From Candidatus Levyibacteriota bacterium (lineage in GTDB: Bacteria; Patescibacteriota; Microgenomatia; Levybacterales; UBA12049), in the NCBI GenBank assembly GCA_003173995.1, contig PRDT01000075.1:1-16965 (forward strand): a DNA stretch of 16,965 nucleotides, read 5' to 3'. Positions 1 through 6,776 of the stretch are shown here, one piece after another. Below the pieces are notes generated by a model. It ran no database searches. It worked only from the letters and a program-made list of their open reading frames with translations, and was not told where the DNA came from. How positions within the stretch are numbered: position 1 is the first letter of the stretch; every line of letters starts with the position of its first letter. The position numbers and the translations under genes are program-made.

Positions 1-1072
1 GACTATCCTCTGCATTTGAGAGCCACGTCTTATATTCCTCGCCACCCCATCCATAGTCATATTGCTGAAAACCATGCTTCATGCATTCTTCCATATACAT
101 AAGATGTGTGATAAGTCCTGGAGCGTATCTTCGTACTTCATATGAAAAATTAATACCGCTTTTATACCCAATGACAGTGCCGTCTTTATCCAGAAGACTA
201 TAAATACTCCCTAATGTTACTTCTCCTGCACGAATTCGATACAAATGAAGTCTTCCGGTATCAAAAAGAACAGCAATAAGATCTCTGTAGAATGCCTCGA
301 TGCGATCTGTTCCAAATCCACCTTCTTTACCTCTGCTTTGCCATCTTTGTCTATTCAAAGCAACCAGCTCTTGATAAATATCTTGTGCTTCTTCTTTGGT
401 TGTTGCCCATGCTTCTTGTATTTGTCCGTATTTTTTCTCAAGTTCTTTCTTATTTCGTTTTATACGTCGTTTGTTAGCGGGAAGAGCAGACAAAACATTT
501 GTGTGTCCCTCATGTCGAGCTTTTTCGAAATTAAATACTGGATATCGCATTTCTTTCAATCGTAACGTTATACCGACATTCGCAGCACCTTGTGATAGTG
601 CGTGAGCGTCTTCCGGAACAAAGCCTTGTAAAAGCAGTTGATTCCATGGTTGTTGTTGTGCAATCTGCATAATTCCCCCTGCAAAAGCTTCTCTGTGTGC
701 ATCATCAACAAGTAATCGATGATCACTGACATGAACTGTCTCATGTTTTTCTTCACCTGCTGTTCCCAAAATAATTGTCGGAAGTCTTAGAGGGCCACGT
801 CGAATAGTGTAATAGGGGTGTGTCATGAGTACTGCTCCTTGTGTAACACCTTCTTCTACACCAAAGAGAAAGGTATGGGGTATTTCCTCTCCAAAATGAT
901 GTAACCAGGTCTCAACAAAGTCCCATGAAGCAATAGTACTTTCATTTCCGAGGCGGCTTTCGAGCTCTCTCCATTTTGTTGCAGCTTGCGATTTTTCAGC
1001 TGAAGGAATGCGTTCTATAGGCATTAAAGAAAAAGTTCTTCTTTCTGGAGAACTCATTTCTTGATATGACAT
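1..1072 (-). CDS. BioF2/Acetyltransf_6-type acyltransferase, partial (C-terminus off the left edge)
   Basis: An open frame of 357 codons runs from an ATG at 1072 through the left edge, so the C-terminus is missing. The protein looks like the GNAT-fold Acetyltransf_6 family (PF13480, also called BioF2-like or CelD-like), whose members transfer acyl or aminoacyl groups, often in polysaccharide or cell-wall metabolism. Supporting features are a basic helix with ALPANKRRIKRNKKELEKK at residues 196-214, a central RQRW at 241-244, and a late GNAT half with IRAGEVTLGSIYSLL (280-294), followed by FQQYDYGWGGEEYKTWLSNA at 335-354. No signal peptide or membrane segment is visible. There is no Shine-Dalgarno before the ATG; a hairpin plus T-rich tract ends right at the start codon, so the ATG at 1057 is an alternative start. 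The substrate cannot be told from sequence. The family call is fairly sure; a FemAB-like role is possible but not shown. Confidence 0.8.
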   Translation of the reverse strand, partial: MSYQEMSSPERRTFSLMPIERIPSAEKSQAATKWRELESRLGNESTIASWDFVETWLHHFGEEIPHTFLFGVEEGVTQGAVLMTHPYYTIRRGPLRLPTIILGTAGEEKHETVHVSDHRLLVDDAHREAFAGGIMQIAQQQPWNQLLLQGFVPEDAHALSQGAANVGITLRLKEMRYPVFNFEKARHEGHTNVLSALPANKRRIKRNKKELEKKYGQIQEAWATTKEEAQDIYQELVALNRQRWQSRGKEGGFGTDRIEAFYRDLIAVLFDTGRLHLYRIRAGEVTLGSIYSLLDKDGTVIGYKSGINFSYEVRRYAPGLITHLMYMEECMKHGFQQYDYGWGGEEYKTWLSNAEDS

Positions 1073-1083
1073 AAAATAAAGAA

Positions 1084-1109
1084 AGACACTGCAAAGTTTG
1101 GTAGTGTCT
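1084..1109 (-). promoter_or_regulatory. Hairpin plus T-tract directly before the 1072 start (possible leader attenuator)
   Basis: AGACACT (1084-1090) pairs perfectly with AGTGTCT (1103-1109) around a 12-base loop. Read on the minus strand, the stem is followed by an 11-base T-rich run (TTTCTTTATTT-like, 1073-1083) and then the ATG at 1072. The shape is that of a weak intrinsic terminator, but it sits in the leader of the acyltransferase gene and no minus-strand gene lies just upstream. It may attenuate or regulate that gene; it may also be chance. Confidence 0.35.
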
Positions 1110-1249
1110 CATAAAAATAGTGTTGCTTCTATCGTAAAAATTTGAAATAAGTGAAGTCATTGAATTGAGTAATAAGAAGGTAATGATGAAGAAGCTACTA
1201 TCTTACCCAACTCTTCCTCAAATTTTATTTCTTACTACCAAAGTACCTG

Positions 1250-1255
1250 TATAGT
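1250..1255 (+). promoter_or_regulatory. -10 box of leaderless DUF1269 gene
   Basis: TATAGT lies exactly 6 bases before the ATG at 1262, which puts the expected transcription start on the start codon. No good -35 hexamer is visible at the usual distance, and no Shine-Dalgarno precedes the ATG. Confidence 0.5.
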
Positions 1256-1261
1256 TGCTGC

Positions 1262-1765
1262 ATGGATTCGGATAATTTGGCAGTTATCATTTATGAAGAT
1301 GAAAGCACGGCAGAAAAAGTATTTAATACTTTGAAAGAAATGCAAGATGAATATCTCATTAAGCTGAGTGATATTGCCTATGTTACTAAGGATGCAAGTG
1401 GAAAGGTTCATGTCCATGAAGGCGATAATGAAGCTGCTGCTGGTGCAATAGGAGGAGGATTTTGGGGACTTTTACTTGGACTCATTTTTTTTGTTCCTTT
1501 TCTAGGACTTGCTGTTGGAGCAGCAACCGGTGCCATAGCGGGAGCAATGTCCCACTATGGAATTGATGATAAATTTTTGACTGAGCTTCGAGAAAAAATG
1601 AAAGATAGTTCGTCAGCAATATTTGTAATTTTTCATGATGCTAAGCCAGATAAGGTACTTCCAAGACTCAGTGAATATGGTGGGACAGTACTTCGAACCT
1701 CACTTTCCAAAGATGCAGAAAAGCAGCTGCAAGACTCCATTAGCAAAGGTGCTCCCCACATGTGA
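1262..1765 (+). CDS. DUF1269-family glycine-zipper membrane protein
   Basis: This 167-residue protein matches the DUF1269 pattern. The N-terminal alpha/beta half (residues 5-45) has AVIIYEDESTAEKVFNTLKE, the central hydrophobic part (about 58-97) is rich in Gly and Ala (AAAGAIGGGFWGLLLGLIFF, then AVGAATGAIAGA), and a second soluble half follows with GIDDKFLTELREKMKDSSSA and FVIF. The central segment resembles a glycine-zipper hairpin that inserts in or associates with the membrane. The biochemical role of the family is not established; members are often called general-stress or inner-membrane proteins. It stands alone between the left acyltransferase and the next gene and appears to be transcribed from its own leaderless promoter. 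It ends with TGA, which shows that TGA is a stop here. Confidence 0.85.
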   Translation: MDSDNLAVIIYEDESTAEKVFNTLKEMQDEYLIKLSDIAYVTKDASGKVHVHEGDNEAAAGAIGGGFWGLLLGLIFFVPFLGLAVGAATGAIAGAMSHYGIDDKFLTELREKMKDSSSAIFVIFHDAKPDKVLPRLSEYGGTVLRTSLSKDAEKQLQDSISKGAPHM

Positions 1766-1780
1766 GTATTCTATAACTAT

Positions 1781-1808
1781 TTGTATTTAGCTATAAAAGC
1801 CCTATAAT
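1781..1808 (+). promoter_or_regulatory. Promoter of leaderless 1815 gene (TTGTAT-16-TATAAT)
   Basis: A perfect TATAAT (1803-1808) lies 6 bases before the ATG at 1815, with TTGTAT (1781-1786) at a 16-base spacing. The predicted start of transcription coincides with the ATG. No Shine-Dalgarno is present. Confidence 0.6.
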
Positions 1809-1814
1809 ACATGG

Positions 1815-2534
1815 ATGAAAGTTCACCCAAGAATATTTCACCCCGAGCAAGCTGATTCTTATTTGAGCAATGCAGTTATCGATGAAGAAGAAGCCCTTAT
1901 CGCAAGACAACTTGCCTATCCTCAACTTCCAGAAGTTCTTTATTATGTAGACCGTAGGCGAATTGGAAAGTACGTATATAAAGAACTAGAAGCAAAACTT
2001 GTATCTGCTTCTTCCTCAGAGCCTCTTCGAGTGTTGTTACTTGGAGATGGCGTTGGTAATGGAACAAAAGAGTTAGTAAGACTCCTTGAGGAAAATTACG
2101 GAGAGTCATGGAGACAGCAAGTTGAACTTCACATGACTTCTCTTAAGACATACCTGGATCACAAAGAGCTTATAGATAAAGGAGTTGCTGTTCATACAGG
2201 TATCCTTGCCGAACAATTAACACAATATGGACTTGGTCAGTTTAATGTCATTGGCTCTGATTCATTACTTGGATGGACTGATATGAATTACTCACTCACA
2301 CAAATTCGCGACTCATTAACAAGTAATGGAGTATGGATTGGGATAGAAGCGCGGGGAAGACATACAGGTGTAGTGTGGGACAGAAGTGCGAGTGATTTGC
2401 CAGGGGTGATAGAACATCATTTAAGAAGGGGTCAAATGGTGCCAGCAAATAGCTATATTGACCGTATTACAGCTCAAGATGGAGCAGGAAGAATGGCTGA
2501 TCCGATTTATATGCTTCGTTATGTACGAGAGTAA
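1815..2534 (+). CDS. Putative class I SAM-dependent methyltransferase-like protein
   Basis: This 239-residue soluble protein is not one I recognise by family, but its layout resembles a Rossmann-fold methyltransferase. LRVLLLGDGVGNGTKELVRL (residues 71-90) looks like motif I with the glycine-rich SAM loop, and FNVIGSDSLLGWTDM (143-157) followed by a helix and GVWIGIEARG (172-181) looks like the motif IV to post-motif beta strands. The N-terminal 65 residues are charged and probably helical. The C-terminus (GRMADPIYMLRYVRE) is compatible with a last beta strand. The usual acidic residue after strand 2 is not clear, so cofactor binding is uncertain. The substrate is unknown. The gene appears leaderless and is followed by a 145-base gap. 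Confidence 0.6.
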   Translation: MKVHPRIFHPEQADSYLSNAVIDEEEALIARQLAYPQLPEVLYYVDRRRIGKYVYKELEAKLVSASSSEPLRVLLLGDGVGNGTKELVRLLEENYGESWRQQVELHMTSLKTYLDHKELIDKGVAVHTGILAEQLTQYGLGQFNVIGSDSLLGWTDMNYSLTQIRDSLTSNGVWIGIEARGRHTGVVWDRSASDLPGVIEHHLRRGQMVPANSYIDRITAQDGAGRMADPIYMLRYVRE

Positions 2535-2535
2535 A

Positions 2536-2564
2536 TTATTTTCCTGAGAAATTTAAGAAAATAA
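2536..2564 (+). terminator. Weak AT-only inverted repeat after the methyltransferase-like gene
   Basis: TTATTTTC (2536-2543) pairs with GAAAATAA (2557-2564) over a 13-base loop, starting just after the stop at 2534. The stem has only one G:C pair and no clean T-run follows, so it is at best a weak terminator or RNA-stabilising end. Confidence 0.25.
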
Positions 2565-2600
2565 CAAATAATTTATTTAAATATATCCCTTAGTTATCTA

Positions 2601-2639
2601 CTATAACCATATTGGTATAGTTTGTGATAGTTTGCTATC
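2601..2639. repeat. Two short inverted repeats upstream of the 2680 gene
   Basis: CTAT-a-ACCA-TAT-TGGT-ATAG (2601-2620) is an 8-pair dyad with one bulged base, and GATAG-TTTG-CTATC (2626-2639) is a perfect 5-pair hairpin. Both lie 40-80 bases before the next gene, where an operator could sit. An 8-base palindrome TTGTACAA (2640-2647) follows. Function is unproven. Confidence 0.3.
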
Positions 2640-2667
2640 TTGTACAAATCTTACAAAATGATACAAC

Positions 2668-2673
2668 TATCTT
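2668..2673 (+). promoter_or_regulatory. -10-like box of the 2680 gene
   Basis: TATCTT ends 6 bases before the ATG at 2680, the same spacing as at the other leaderless starts in this window. The hexamer is imperfect. An alternative is TTGTAC (2640-2645), 16 bases, then TACAAC (2662-2667), which would give a leader of only a few bases. Confidence 0.35.
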
Positions 2674-2679
2674 AGAAAT

Positions 2680-3765
2680 ATGGCAGTAGAAAGAGCATTA
2701 ACAGCACTCACAAATCTTACTCGAGCACTAAGAGTTGTGAAAGGATCAGGAGTAGAACCACATCTCACAGGGGTTGTTAAAGGAGACAGGTCCTTACAAG
2801 AAACCTTTCTAGATAAAGAAGCTCTCCTTCAAAGATATAGAGGTTATTTAGAACCCACAATTCAACTTCCAGGTACACCTGCGAGTGAGGGAAGAGAAGA
2901 AGTTCCTCCATTTACCATTTCTCAAGCAACAGCGAGATCTATAGAAACGGCTCAAGATATAGTTGCTCCAGCAGAACCTTTATCACCAAGAGATGCAGCA
3001 CTTGTCAGTATGGCACAATTTGCTTACCGCATGATGCCTCGACAAGGAGAATCTGCTGATGAAGGAATGGATTATAGAAATAAAACTCCTTTCCATCCAG
3101 GAAGACGCGGTAGAACAAAAGAAACAAGAGCAAGAGTTGGAGAATTAGTTAATGGTGTAGTAGGTGGATATATGACAAACGTTGAGCTTAGTGCATTAAG
3201 CGAGTTTAACAAGCATCAACATGCACTTGATCCACGTAACGCAGGCAAACATACACTTGCAGCTTTAGTACAAGTTGGGTTACCAATGGCATTGCGATGG
3301 GCTGGACCATGGGGTGCTGCAGGATCTCTTCTTTTGGGGCACTTTGCAGCAGAAGGTGTTAAGGGTATTTTTGGAGACCAGATTATTACTCGAGATGGTA
3401 CAGGATATGAAAGAGCTCACAAACCATATAACATTGGGTCAAGTGTAAGAGAATTAATGTCAACAATTGCTGACTTTTCAAAAGTAGCACACATTCCTGG
3501 ACTTGAAAATTTTGATCCAAGGTCGATAGACTTTAATGATCACAATGTTGCTGAGTTCTTTACCAGAGCGCTTTTTGTAAATCATCCTGCTTACTTTACC
3601 TTAAGACAAAGAACCTCAGCCTACGAACTTCTCACACGTGATGAAATTGCTACAAGGCAAGCTATTGAAGCTCCTCTCGATGGTGCAAAAATTACAGGAG
3701 CAGATATAGTGAGTGCAGATGATGCTTCTCCAGATGATACTATAGATACAGGTACAGATCAGTAA
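2680..3765 (+). CDS. Unrecognised 361-residue protein
   Basis: I do not recognise this protein. The N-terminal 30 residues form a basic amphipathic stretch (MAVERALTALTNLTRALRVV). Residues 55-105 are rich in Pro, Glu and Thr and probably disordered, and 138-152 are strongly basic (HPGRRGRTKETRARV). Residues 192-232 are the most hydrophobic part (LAALVQVGLPMALRWAGPWG, then a Gly/Ala/Leu helix) and could dip into a membrane. The last 27 residues are acidic, with eight Asp and no basic residue after K337. No signal peptide, catalytic motif or metal site stands out. The even composition and codon use typical of the neighbours support a real gene. It is flanked by its own -10-like box and by the uvrA promoter, so it is probably transcribed alone. 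Confidence 0.75.
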   Translation: MAVERALTALTNLTRALRVVKGSGVEPHLTGVVKGDRSLQETFLDKEALLQRYRGYLEPTIQLPGTPASEGREEVPPFTISQATARSIETAQDIVAPAEPLSPRDAALVSMAQFAYRMMPRQGESADEGMDYRNKTPFHPGRRGRTKETRARVGELVNGVVGGYMTNVELSALSEFNKHQHALDPRNAGKHTLAALVQVGLPMALRWAGPWGAAGSLLLGHFAAEGVKGIFGDQIITRDGTGYERAHKPYNIGSSVRELMSTIADFSKVAHIPGLENFDPRSIDFNDHNVAEFFTRALFVNHPAYFTLRQRTSAYELLTRDEIATRQAIEAPLDGAKITGADIVSADDASPDDTIDTGTDQ

Positions 3766-3783
3766 GTAATTTCTTTAGAGTAG

Positions 3784-3812
3784 TTGTCTTAGCCTCAAAT
3801 TTCCTATATAAT
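3784..3812 (+). promoter_or_regulatory. uvrA promoter (TTGTCT-17-TATAAT)
   Basis: TTGTCT (3784-3789) and a perfect TATAAT (3807-3812) are separated by 17 bases, the optimal sigma-70 arrangement. Transcription should start near 3819, leaving a leader of about 40 bases to the ATG at 3860. No LexA-type operator is obvious. Confidence 0.65.
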
Positions 3813-3859
3813 CATTGATTGATAACTTCTTTTCCCAAAAGCGGTCAAGATATATAGCT

Positions 3860-6757
3860 ATGAATGATGTCATTACTATAAAAGGTGCTCGTGAGCATAA
3901 CCTCAAAAATATCGATGTAACTATTCCTAAGAATAAGCTGGTCGTGATGACTGGCCTTTCAGGCAGTGGAAAGTCATCTCTTGCATTTGACACTATTTAT
4001 GCAGAAGGACAAAGACGATATGTAGAAAGTCTTTCATCCTATGCAAGGCAATTCCTTGGTATCATGAAAAAGCCTGATGTAGATCTTATTGAAGGATTAT
4101 CTCCTGCAATTTCTATTGACCAGAAAGGTGCTTCACATAATCCTCGCTCAACTGTTGGTACTGTCACAGAAATATATGACTATATGAGACTGTTATTTGC
4201 TCGTGTTGGTCATCCTCATTGTCCAATTTGTGGAAGAGAAATATCTCATATGTCTAAAGAGCAAATTACTCAAGCAATTTTTGCTATGCCAAATGAAAAA
4301 GGTGCACACATGAAGCAAGGCCTTCGAGTGCTTATATTATCACCAGTTGTGAAAGATAGAAAAGGTGAGTATTTAGAACTATTTAAAGATCTTAAAAGAC
4401 GAGGATATAGGAAAGTACGTATCGATAACAGAGTCTACTCACTTGATGATGACATAGTGCTGATTAAGACGAATAAACATACCATTGATGTGGTTATTGA
4501 TAGCTTAGTTATTTCAAAAGAGACAGACACGTTACGCCTTGCGAATGATGTAGAACAAGCTCTGAAGTTGGGAAGTGGAGAATTAATTGTTGGTGTTATT
4601 AAAGACCCAGGATTTTCACTGCCAGATTCTCCACAAGAGCTGGAAGATGAGCTTTTCTCAGAAAAGTTTGCATGTCCTGTTGATAATATTTCTCTTCCTG
4701 AGATAGAACCACGTATCTTTTCATTCAATACGCCACATGGTGCATGTCCAAATTGTAACGGTCTAGGGACTATATTAACTGTTGATCCAGAATTAGTACT
4801 TAATCCAAATCTCAGCATTAATGAAGGAGGTATTTTACCTTTCTCAACAACTTTTACGCATGATACGTGGTTTAGTAGGACCATGAAAACCTTTGCTGAG
4901 GAAAATAGTATTTCTCTTTCGACACGAATTGCAGAATTACCAAAAGAGAAAATTGAATTACTTCTGTATGGCACAGGTGATAAAGAATATGAAGTTGTGG
5001 GTGAAAATAGATGGGGGAGACTTACATCAATCTCAGAGCCTTTTAGAGGTATTGTTGATGAAGTGAAAAATAGATATCAAGATACTGAGTCAATCTTCCT
5101 TAAAGGACAAATTGAGAAGTATATGCGCTATGAAGTCTGCAGTGTTTGTAATGGTTCGAGACTCAAGAAGGAGGCTTTGTCTGTAACTATTGATGGTAAG
5201 TCAATTGTCAATGTTTGTGACATGGCAATTCTCCATACACTGAGCTTTATTGACAATCTCCCATCACTTCTTTCAGACAGAGAACAAACCGTTGGCAAGC
5301 TTATTCTAAAAGAAATTAAGGAGCGTCTTACTTTTTTGGTTGATGTTGGGCTTGATTACCTTTCACTTTCCAGAGGTGCCCAAACTCTTGCTGGAGGAGA
5401 AGCCCAAAGAATTCGTCTTGCATCACAAATTGGAAGTGGACTGACAGGCGTCTTGTATGTACTAGACGAACCATCCATTGGTCTTCATCCAAAAGATAAT
5501 AGTAAGCTTATTATGACGCTGAAAAAGCTTCGAGACTTGGGCAATACTGTGCTTGTTGTTGAGCATGACCAAGAGACTATGGAAGAATCTGATTTCATCC
5601 TAGATTTTGGTCCTGCAGCAGGAGTCCATGGAGGACAAATTACAGCACAAGGAACACCTACTGAAATAAGAGCCAATAAAGACTCACTTACTGGACAGTA
5701 TCTTTCAGGTAAAAAGAAAATTCATGTGGTGCCTGCTGTAAATAGAGAAAGACTTCTTGAGAAGAAAGAAATTATTATTTATGGTGCTTCAGAACATAAT
5801 TTAAAAGACGTAGATGTGACATTTCCTCTGCAAAAATTAGTTGTTGTGACAGGTGCATCAGGCAGCGGCAAATCAACATTGGTCAATGATATTTTGTACA
5901 AATCCCTTATGGAAAAACAAAATGGATATAGTAAGGAAAAGCCAGGTGAGCACAAAGATGTCACAGGAGACGAATTTATTAAGCATGTGTTCTTTATTGA
6001 TCAATCTCCAATTGGACGTACTCCAAGAAGCAATCCAGTTACCTACACAGGAGCCTTTAATTATATTCGAGATATCTATGCTTCGACAAAAGAAGCAAAA
6101 CTTCGTGGTTATGGTCCAGGAAGATTTTCTTTTAACGTCAAAGGCGGAAGATGTGAAGCCTGCCAGGGAGAAGGGCAAATTAAGATTGAAATGCAATTTT
6201 TACCTGATGTGTATGTACCTTGTGAGGTCTGTGGAGGTACTCAATATAATGCAGAGGCATTAGAAGTCGTATTTAATGGCAAAAATATTTCAGATGTACT
6301 TAAAATGACTGTAGGTGAGGCAAGAGAATTCTTTGCTTTCCATCCAGCGTTATCTAATAAACTCCAAACTCTTGTTGATGTTGGACTTTCTTATGTCAAA
6401 TTAGGACAACCAGCACCAACTTTATCAGGTGGAGAAGCACAACGTGTTAAGTTAGCTACAGAATTATCTAAAAGAGGCAAGGATGCACTATATCTTCTTG
6501 ACGAACCAACTACTGGTTTGCATTTTGCGGATTTAGAAAAACTGTTACAAGTATTAAGAAAACTGGTAGATCAGGGCAATAGCGTCATTGTCATTGAGCA
6601 TAATTTGGATGTAATAAAAAATGCAGATTATATTATTGACTTAGGACCTGATGGAGGAGAACGTGGAGGAGAAATTGTTGCCAAAGGAGCGCCAAAAGAT
6701 ATTGCTGCAAATGCCAAATCACATACTGGTCAATTTCTTAAAAAGGTGCTAGAGTAA
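3860..6757 (+). CDS. uvrA: Excinuclease ABC subunit A (UvrA)
   Basis: UvrA is the damage-sensing ATPase of nucleotide excision repair; it loads UvrB on damaged DNA in the cytoplasm. The 965-residue product has the full double-ABC layout: Walker A TGLSGSGKSS (31-40) and TGASGSGKST (664-673), signature LAGGEAQR (510-517) and LSGGEAQR (855-862), and Walker B YVLDEPS and YLLDEPT (near 533-539 and 878-884). The C-terminal zinc finger is intact (C765, C768, C788, C791). In the first zinc module the usual CPxC is CPVD (C272, D275) while C296 and C299 remain. The ATG at 3860 was chosen because family members begin a few residues before KGAREHNLKN; a TTG at 3815 would add 15 unrelated residues and lies upstream of the predicted transcription start. 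It heads a run with the transglutaminase-like gene (19-base gap) and uvrC. Confidence 0.98.
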   Translation: MNDVITIKGAREHNLKNIDVTIPKNKLVVMTGLSGSGKSSLAFDTIYAEGQRRYVESLSSYARQFLGIMKKPDVDLIEGLSPAISIDQKGASHNPRSTVGTVTEIYDYMRLLFARVGHPHCPICGREISHMSKEQITQAIFAMPNEKGAHMKQGLRVLILSPVVKDRKGEYLELFKDLKRRGYRKVRIDNRVYSLDDDIVLIKTNKHTIDVVIDSLVISKETDTLRLANDVEQALKLGSGELIVGVIKDPGFSLPDSPQELEDELFSEKFACPVDNISLPEIEPRIFSFNTPHGACPNCNGLGTILTVDPELVLNPNLSINEGGILPFSTTFTHDTWFSRTMKTFAEENSISLSTRIAELPKEKIELLLYGTGDKEYEVVGENRWGRLTSISEPFRGIVDEVKNRYQDTESIFLKGQIEKYMRYEVCSVCNGSRLKKEALSVTIDGKSIVNVCDMAILHTLSFIDNLPSLLSDREQTVGKLILKEIKERLTFLVDVGLDYLSLSRGAQTLAGGEAQRIRLASQIGSGLTGVLYVLDEPSIGLHPKDNSKLIMTLKKLRDLGNTVLVVEHDQETMEESDFILDFGPAAGVHGGQITAQGTPTEIRANKDSLTGQYLSGKKKIHVVPAVNRERLLEKKEIIIYGASEHNLKDVDVTFPLQKLVVVTGASGSGKSTLVNDILYKSLMEKQNGYSKEKPGEHKDVTGDEFIKHVFFIDQSPIGRTPRSNPVTYTGAFNYIRDIYASTKEAKLRGYGPGRFSFNVKGGRCEACQGEGQIKIEMQFLPDVYVPCEVCGGTQYNAEALEVVFNGKNISDVLKMTVGEAREFFAFHPALSNKLQTLVDVGLSYVKLGQPAPTLSGGEAQRVKLATELSKRGKDALYLLDEPTTGLHFADLEKLLQVLRKLVDQGNSVIVIEHNLDVIKNADYIIDLGPDGGERGGEIVAKGAPKDIAANAKSHTGQFLKKVLE

Positions 6758-6759
6758 AT

Positions 6760-6765
6760 TATACT
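6760..6765 (+). promoter_or_regulatory. Possible -10 box between uvrA and the transglutaminase-like gene
   Basis: TATACT sits in the 19-base gap, 11 bases before the ATG at 6777; an overlapping alternative is CATAGT (6766-6771), 5 bases before the ATG. No clear -35 is visible, so this is only a possible internal promoter. There is no Shine-Dalgarno for the gene. Confidence 0.3.
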
Positions 6766-6776
6766 CATAGTGCCTC

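Noticed and set aside
245..605. Plus-strand open frames of 61-106 codons opposite the left acyltransferase
   Set aside because: They are Cys/Phe/Ser-rich with no family features and lie antisense to a convincing 357-codon frame; shadows.
3815..3859. TTG start for uvrA adding 15 residues
   Set aside because: The TTG lies upstream of the predicted transcription start, and family members begin close to the MNDVITIKG position.
4435..4974. Minus-strand 179-codon frame inside uvrA
   Set aside because: Antisense to conserved UvrA sequence; Ser-rich composition is the reverse-complement image of the sense codons.
5853..6263. Plus-strand 136-codon frame inside uvrA
   Set aside because: Alternate frame through the second ABC domain, whose sense frame is fully conserved.
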